Below are positions 15,946 to 19,289 of a stretch of 19,289 nt of DNA, piece after piece; position 1 is the stretch's first letter; the number at the start of each line of letters is the position of its first letter. A program made the position numbers and the translations under genes. Source of the DNA: Sergeia podlipaevii (taxonomy: Eukaryota; Euglenozoa; Kinetoplastea; Trypanosomatida; Trypanosomatidae); contig JASANZ010001847.1 of NCBI GenBank assembly GCA_030849805.1, positions 1 to 19,289 on the forward strand, in the 5' to 3' direction. The notes under the pieces are model-generated. The model saw nothing but the letters and a program-made list of their open reading frames with translations, ran no database searches and was not told the DNA's origin.

Positions 15946-16690
15946 ACTCATATATAGCAAAATGCAAGACGAAAATTATGCGCTCAGCGCTCTAGGACAA
16001 GCCCAGTGTGCTTTATACAGCCCGCCATCACACCATTACCCCACACCACAATTTATCGTCATATGCACACAGAAAGAGAGATGAAGAGAAATTGCCTTTC
16101 TCATTCTCTCCTTTTTTTTTCTCCCCACACGGGACGACATGCTAAAACTGCATAACGATAAAATGTTTTTGTTGTTGTTGCTGTTTAACAAGATAGATCT
16201 TTGGTACATCAGCGCAGCATAAATACATACTAGCGTGTCTCCCCCCTAAGTACAAAGAGTACACAGTAACTGGGTGGAAAAACAAACAAATAGTGAAAGA
16301 GGAGATAGACGCCACGGAGAGCCTCATCGAACATAAGAAACCTCTCCCACAATTCAACGCCACCTATATTTCTCTTTTTTTTTTTAAATGATATATTTCT
16401 CGGTTCCCCTTCTTCTCTACGCCATCTTTTCAATCAACCTGCCTCTACTCAACCCACACAGCAAGCAAGGGCTCAAAGCTGCAAGTGGGGTGGAGGAAAA
16501 TTTTTTTAAAAAATCCACACAATCATGGCAGCTCTATCCCTCTGTCTCTCATAATTGCACAAGCGCAGTGCGCACAAGTCACGCACAGAAAAAGATGATA
16601 GCTATACTGATAGAACCAACAAAAAGAGAAAGTGAAAGACACCCTCTTCTCTCAACACGCACTGTTGCGCGCGCACGCATACTGCTTCTC

Positions 16691-18703
16691 TTACGCAAGT
16701 AAAGCGCGGTCCTTCATGGTGATGTCCACCAGGCGTGTCAGTTTATCCGTCTCCAGCTTGCGCAGACTTTCCGCGTCGTCCGGCTCGCCTTTCCCTGGCT
16801 TCACCATCTTCCGCAGGTTAGGCGATAGCTTGAGCGTGAGGACAGTGCCGCGGGTGTCGCCAACCAGGACGACGGGGTCAATTTGGTTGAACACTACATG
16901 CGTCAGCTTCGCATTCTTGACGACTGTCTGTACACAGAGCGGCTGTGTCTTGTTCTGGTGGAGGTCGAAAACGCACACTTTACCGTTGGAGGTAACAGCA
17001 GCGAACACGGTGGAGCTGTATGGTGACCACGCCACATCCCCCACCGCATCACCAAGATCAAAGGTGAGCAGCGGTTTGGTCGATGAAACGAGCCAGAGTT
17101 TGACGGTCCAATCAGCAGAGCATGTGATGAAGATGTCTGGGTGGAACGGGTTCCAGCGCACTGTGTAGACTGCCATGGCATGACCATCATAGCGCTGCAA
17201 GCACTGGCCGTTGTATGAGGTGGTGCACAGCACAACGCTGCCTTCCTGTGTACCAACAACTGCCTTATCATGAATCTTAGAGTAGTCAATGCACATGCCG
17301 CCAAGCTGACTCAGCGCCATCGTCTCAGGGTCGGATGCGCTCACACCGGTGTCAAGCTTCATCACGTCCTTCGAGGTGAGATCCTTCTTGCTGAGCACCC
17401 AGTTGGTGATGCGGCCATCTGTGCTGATGGAATAAAACGAAAGCTCAGTGGTGCTCTGCTTCCAGAAAATCTCCCACACAGGGTCAAGATGCTTGCCTGT
17501 GCGTACGGTGGCCTGGTAAAGAGGGCGAAGTCGCTTTGAGTTCTTGACGCGGAGATCAAAAACGCACACAGAGCCGTCATACAGACCGCAAGCTAGAAGA
17601 GATTTCTCTACGGGGTGGAAGGCAAGGCAGAGCACGCCGCTCTCAGTAACAAAACTGAACTCAGGGTGCGCTGGCAGGGAAGCACCAGCGACAGAAGGAA
17701 CAGCGTTTTTCAGCGTGAAGCAGCTGATGGCTCCCTTACTCGGCTTCTGGAAGTCGTAACTGCCATAACCTACAGCGAAGAGATCGTTGTAGCGGCTGCT
17801 TAGCGCAATGCTAGTAACTGCCCTCTTGCGCGTCTTCTCGGTGAAAAACTGCCAAAGGGGAAGCAGTGTGCCATCTTCCTTGTACAGGTCACTCTGATCC
17901 TCCCAGAAGCGGAAGTCATCGATAATGTCAAAGCAATCGTTCTGGTTCACCATGCGCTCCATCACACGAAGAGCACTGACATACGCAGTGGAAGAGAGCA
18001 CTTGCTGCGCGGAGAGCGGACCACCGGCCGTTTCATTGCGAATCGTGCCTGTGATCGCGTTGGTCATAAAAGCGTGCTCCTCATCCTTGCCGGCCTTGTG
18101 CGCAGCAACGGCTCTTTTTTGTGCCGCTGCCACCCTCTCCGCGTGCAGGCGCTCCGCTTCATAGGCGTCGTAAATCTCCCAAGCGCTCGCCATGGCGCCA
18201 AAGCTGATTGACGGCGGTGGGTCAGTCGCAATCGTGCGCTCCTTCAGCACACTGTTCATAGTCTGACTGCCGCGATCACTGTAGTTGAACTGATTCTTCA
18301 AAATGTTTGTAGGAACACCCTCGTCCACTAGCGCAGGGTTGAGCTCGGCTTCGGCGGCGCGTTCCGCCTCCAGCTGCCGACGAGCGCGGTCTTCCTCCTG
18401 CTGAATCGCCTCAGGACTGTCTTTGCGGATAGAAACACCATCCAGAGAAAGGTGCATTGCGGTCGTGCCAACGCTCGGGAACAGCTTGAACACACGTGCG
18501 TCCTTCTTGTAGTCAAAGTACACCGGAGTAGACATGACGTTGGGATCGCTGGCCTTCAGAATACGCTCAATTGTATTGTCGTCGTCCGCCTTCAGCGCAT
18601 CACTGCCGCCCATGTTCTCTGGGTCAGGGCTCTGCCTGCGGGACTCGATCTTAGAGTTGCGACCATACTCAGCAGACCCACGACGACTGGAGATTCCGTT
18701 CAT
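16691..18703 (-). CDS. DNAI1: Axonemal outer-arm dynein intermediate chain 1 (DNAI1/IC78 type), WD-repeat protein
   Basis: The 670-residue protein is close to the length of animal DNAI1 (about 700). In the family, this subunit helps hold the outer dynein arm on doublet microtubules, so the product should act in the flagellar axoneme. The family-specific N-terminal block is visible: NQFNYSDRGSQT at about 138-149, then TDPPP at about 160-164, then WEIYDAYEAE at about 175-184 followed by an Ala/Arg/Glu-rich helix. Next come FRFWED and LLPLW (about 264-285), which precede the propeller in DNAI1 proteins. From about 290 to 630 are WD-type blades, for example YDGHAMAVYTVRWNPFHPD and CSADWTVKLW. The start is ATG 18703. 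The frame continues 34 codons upstream to a GTG, but that stretch is low-complexity (Lys-rich, Cys-rich) and has no ATG. It is the first gene of the window in transcription order, with a 1.4-kb spacer to the phosphatase gene. Family assignment is strong; DNAI2 is less likely because of the N-terminal motifs. Confidence 0.95.
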   Translation of the reverse strand: MNGISSRRGSAEYGRNSKIESRRQSPDPENMGGSDALKADDDNTIERILKASDPNVMSTPVYFDYKKDARVFKLFPSVGTTAMHLSLDGVSIRKDSPEAIQQEEDRARRQLEAERAAEAELNPALVDEGVPTNILKNQFNYSDRGSQTMNSVLKERTIATDPPPSISFGAMASAWEIYDAYEAERLHAERVAAAQKRAVAAHKAGKDEEHAFMTNAITGTIRNETAGGPLSAQQVLSSTAYVSALRVMERMVNQNDCFDIIDDFRFWEDQSDLYKEDGTLLPLWQFFTEKTRKRAVTSIALSSRYNDLFAVGYGSYDFQKPSKGAISCFTLKNAVPSVAGASLPAHPEFSFVTESGVLCLAFHPVEKSLLACGLYDGSVCVFDLRVKNSKRLRPLYQATVRTGKHLDPVWEIFWKQSTTELSFYSISTDGRITNWVLSKKDLTSKDVMKLDTGVSASDPETMALSQLGGMCIDYSKIHDKAVVGTQEGSVVLCTTSYNGQCLQRYDGHAMAVYTVRWNPFHPDIFITCSADWTVKLWLVSSTKPLLTFDLGDAVGDVAWSPYSSTVFAAVTSNGKVCVFDLHQNKTQPLCVQTVVKNAKLTHVVFNQIDPVVLVGDTRGTVLTLKLSPNLRKMVKPGKGEPDDAESLRKLETDKLTRLVDITMKDRALLA

Positions 18704-19289
18704 GTGTTGCGAAGTTTTCTTTTTTTTTTTGCCTTTTTTTGAGTACGTGCGCAAAAAAGCAGTCAAACAACAACAAAGATAAACTCCTTTTGAACACACA
18801 CACACAAATATATATATCTATAAAGTTTGTGCGTGTGTGAGGTACACCTGAATAGCTGCTTCCACTAATTGCTGCTAAACAAAAATAACAAATCAAAGAA
18901 AGCTTCAAATCAATGTATCTACTAACAGGTGGAAAGACAGGTAGTGAGAGGCACCGCAATTGGTTAATGACGAAACTCTAATATAAATATTGCCTCTCTA
19001 TGTATACAAACCTACAAGAACCAAGCAACACACCAGTGCGGCTTCTACAACTTGATTTCAAACTGACCCTTTCTCCTCTATATATGTATATGATCGGACA
19101 CTCTCCTACAACCAAAAAAAAAAAAACGACCTTGTTGGTGCGTATGTTTGTGAACCTTAAGCCAGTTAGCAAACGCATACAAAAAGAAAGGAAAAATAAA
19201 GATGAAAAAAGGAAGTATAGGAACAAGAAGCAACAACAGCTCTCAGAAATCAAAATATCAACATGACACATTCTGTGTGCGTGCCTTCA
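18704..19289. other. Upstream spacer and leader of DNAI1
   Basis: It contains the predicted DNAI1 leader (18704-19105), a CA tract followed by an AT tract (about 18794-18818), and the acceptor signal at 19106-19126. The open frames on both strands are low-complexity and lack support. The right end of the window falls within the intergenic stretch. Confidence 0.65.
19106..19126 (-). promoter_or_regulatory. Predicted trans-splice acceptor for DNAI1
   Basis: In mRNA sense, a run of 13 T (19126-19114) is followed by GGTTGTAG, with the AG at 19107-19106. This would give a 402-nt leader to ATG 18703. No sense ATG occurs from 18704 to 19175, so the ATG-free zone covers the whole leader and ends about 70 nt upstream of the AG. 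A weaker alternative AG lies at 18876-18875 after a T-rich stretch. The prediction rests on pattern only. Confidence 0.5.

Larger units (their letters stand above)
15278..16690. other. 1.4-kb spacer between the phosphatase gene and DNAI1
   Basis: The segment 15278 to about 15883 is the predicted ATG-free leader of the phosphatase mRNA. It includes an AAT-type repeat (15691-15709), a GT-rich stretch (15809-15829) and overlapping inverted repeats (15350-15375). The segment from about 15950 to 16690 is A/T-rich and is probably DNAI1 3'UTR. No gene was seen. Confidence 0.65.

Noticed and set aside
16388..16702. Plus-strand 104-codon frame near the end of DNAI1
   Set aside because: It is opposite to the gene array, lies mostly in spacer sequence and overlaps the DNAI1 stop, with no domain or splice signal.
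18704..18805. N-terminal extension of the dynein intermediate chain to a GTG at 18805
   Set aside because: No ATG is present, the translation is Cys/Lys-rich low-complexity sequence derived from CA and A runs, and the family block lies downstream of ATG 18703.
1..19289. tRNA, snRNA or snoRNA genes and convergent/divergent strand switch
   Set aside because: No A/B-box pair, cloverleaf or C/D-box pair was recognised in any spacer by eye, and all genes share one strand. A covariance-model scan (tRNAscan-SE, Infernal) would be decisive.

Overview
The window looks like nuclear chromosome DNA of a trypanosomatid (kinetoplastid protist). Five intronless genes all lie on the minus strand. They are separated by long A/T-rich spacers full of poly-A/poly-T runs and microsatellites. 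Each gene is preceded, in mRNA sense, by a pyrimidine tract and an AG, as expected for spliced-leader trans-splicing of a polycistronic transcript. The protein set (axonemal outer-arm dynein IC, listerin, an SCP-like phosphatase, an LRR protein and an unrecognised protein) fits a flagellated kinetoplastid. The genus cannot be fixed from the sequence alone; the spacers are more A/T-rich and microsatellite-rich than I would expect for Leishmania.

Transcription order runs right to left. (1) DNAI1-type outer dynein arm intermediate chain, 18703-16691. (2) SCP/FCP1-like (NIF-domain) phosphatase with a long disordered N-terminus, 15277-13922. (3) Listerin/LTN1, the ribosome-associated quality-control E3 ligase, 12188-6798. 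(4) A 277-residue protein that I do not recognise, 6145-5312. (5) A leucine-rich-repeat protein, 3703-2138. Coding sequence is 11,160 of 19,289 bases (58%). No tRNA, rRNA, mobile element, CRISPR array, strand switch or intron was seen. The genes share no evident pathway, which is normal for kinetoplastid arrays. Two true starts lie inside longer open frames: DNAI1 at ATG 18703 (the longer frame begins at GTG) and listerin at ATG 12188 (the longer frame begins at TTG).

The most informative non-coding signal is a sense-strand ATG desert in front of every gene. By eye there is no sense-strand ATG for about 472, 671, 451, 266 and 435 nt upstream of the five starts. The antisense strand of the same stretches holds about 40 ATGs. 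Each desert ends shortly upstream of the best pyrimidine-tract/AG in its spacer. This gives mutually consistent predictions for starts, 5' leaders and splice acceptors. The same signature at positions 1-180 predicts another minus-strand gene starting just beyond the left edge.

I did not find a clearly new multi-gene system. The best leads for novelty are the unrecognised 277-residue protein, the leader signature, a 22-bp perfect palindrome next to an unassigned splice-acceptor-like site, and long alternating purine-pyrimidine tracts. Two single-N positions (974 and 1679) mark assembly problems; the first is flanked by a 31-bp exact duplication.
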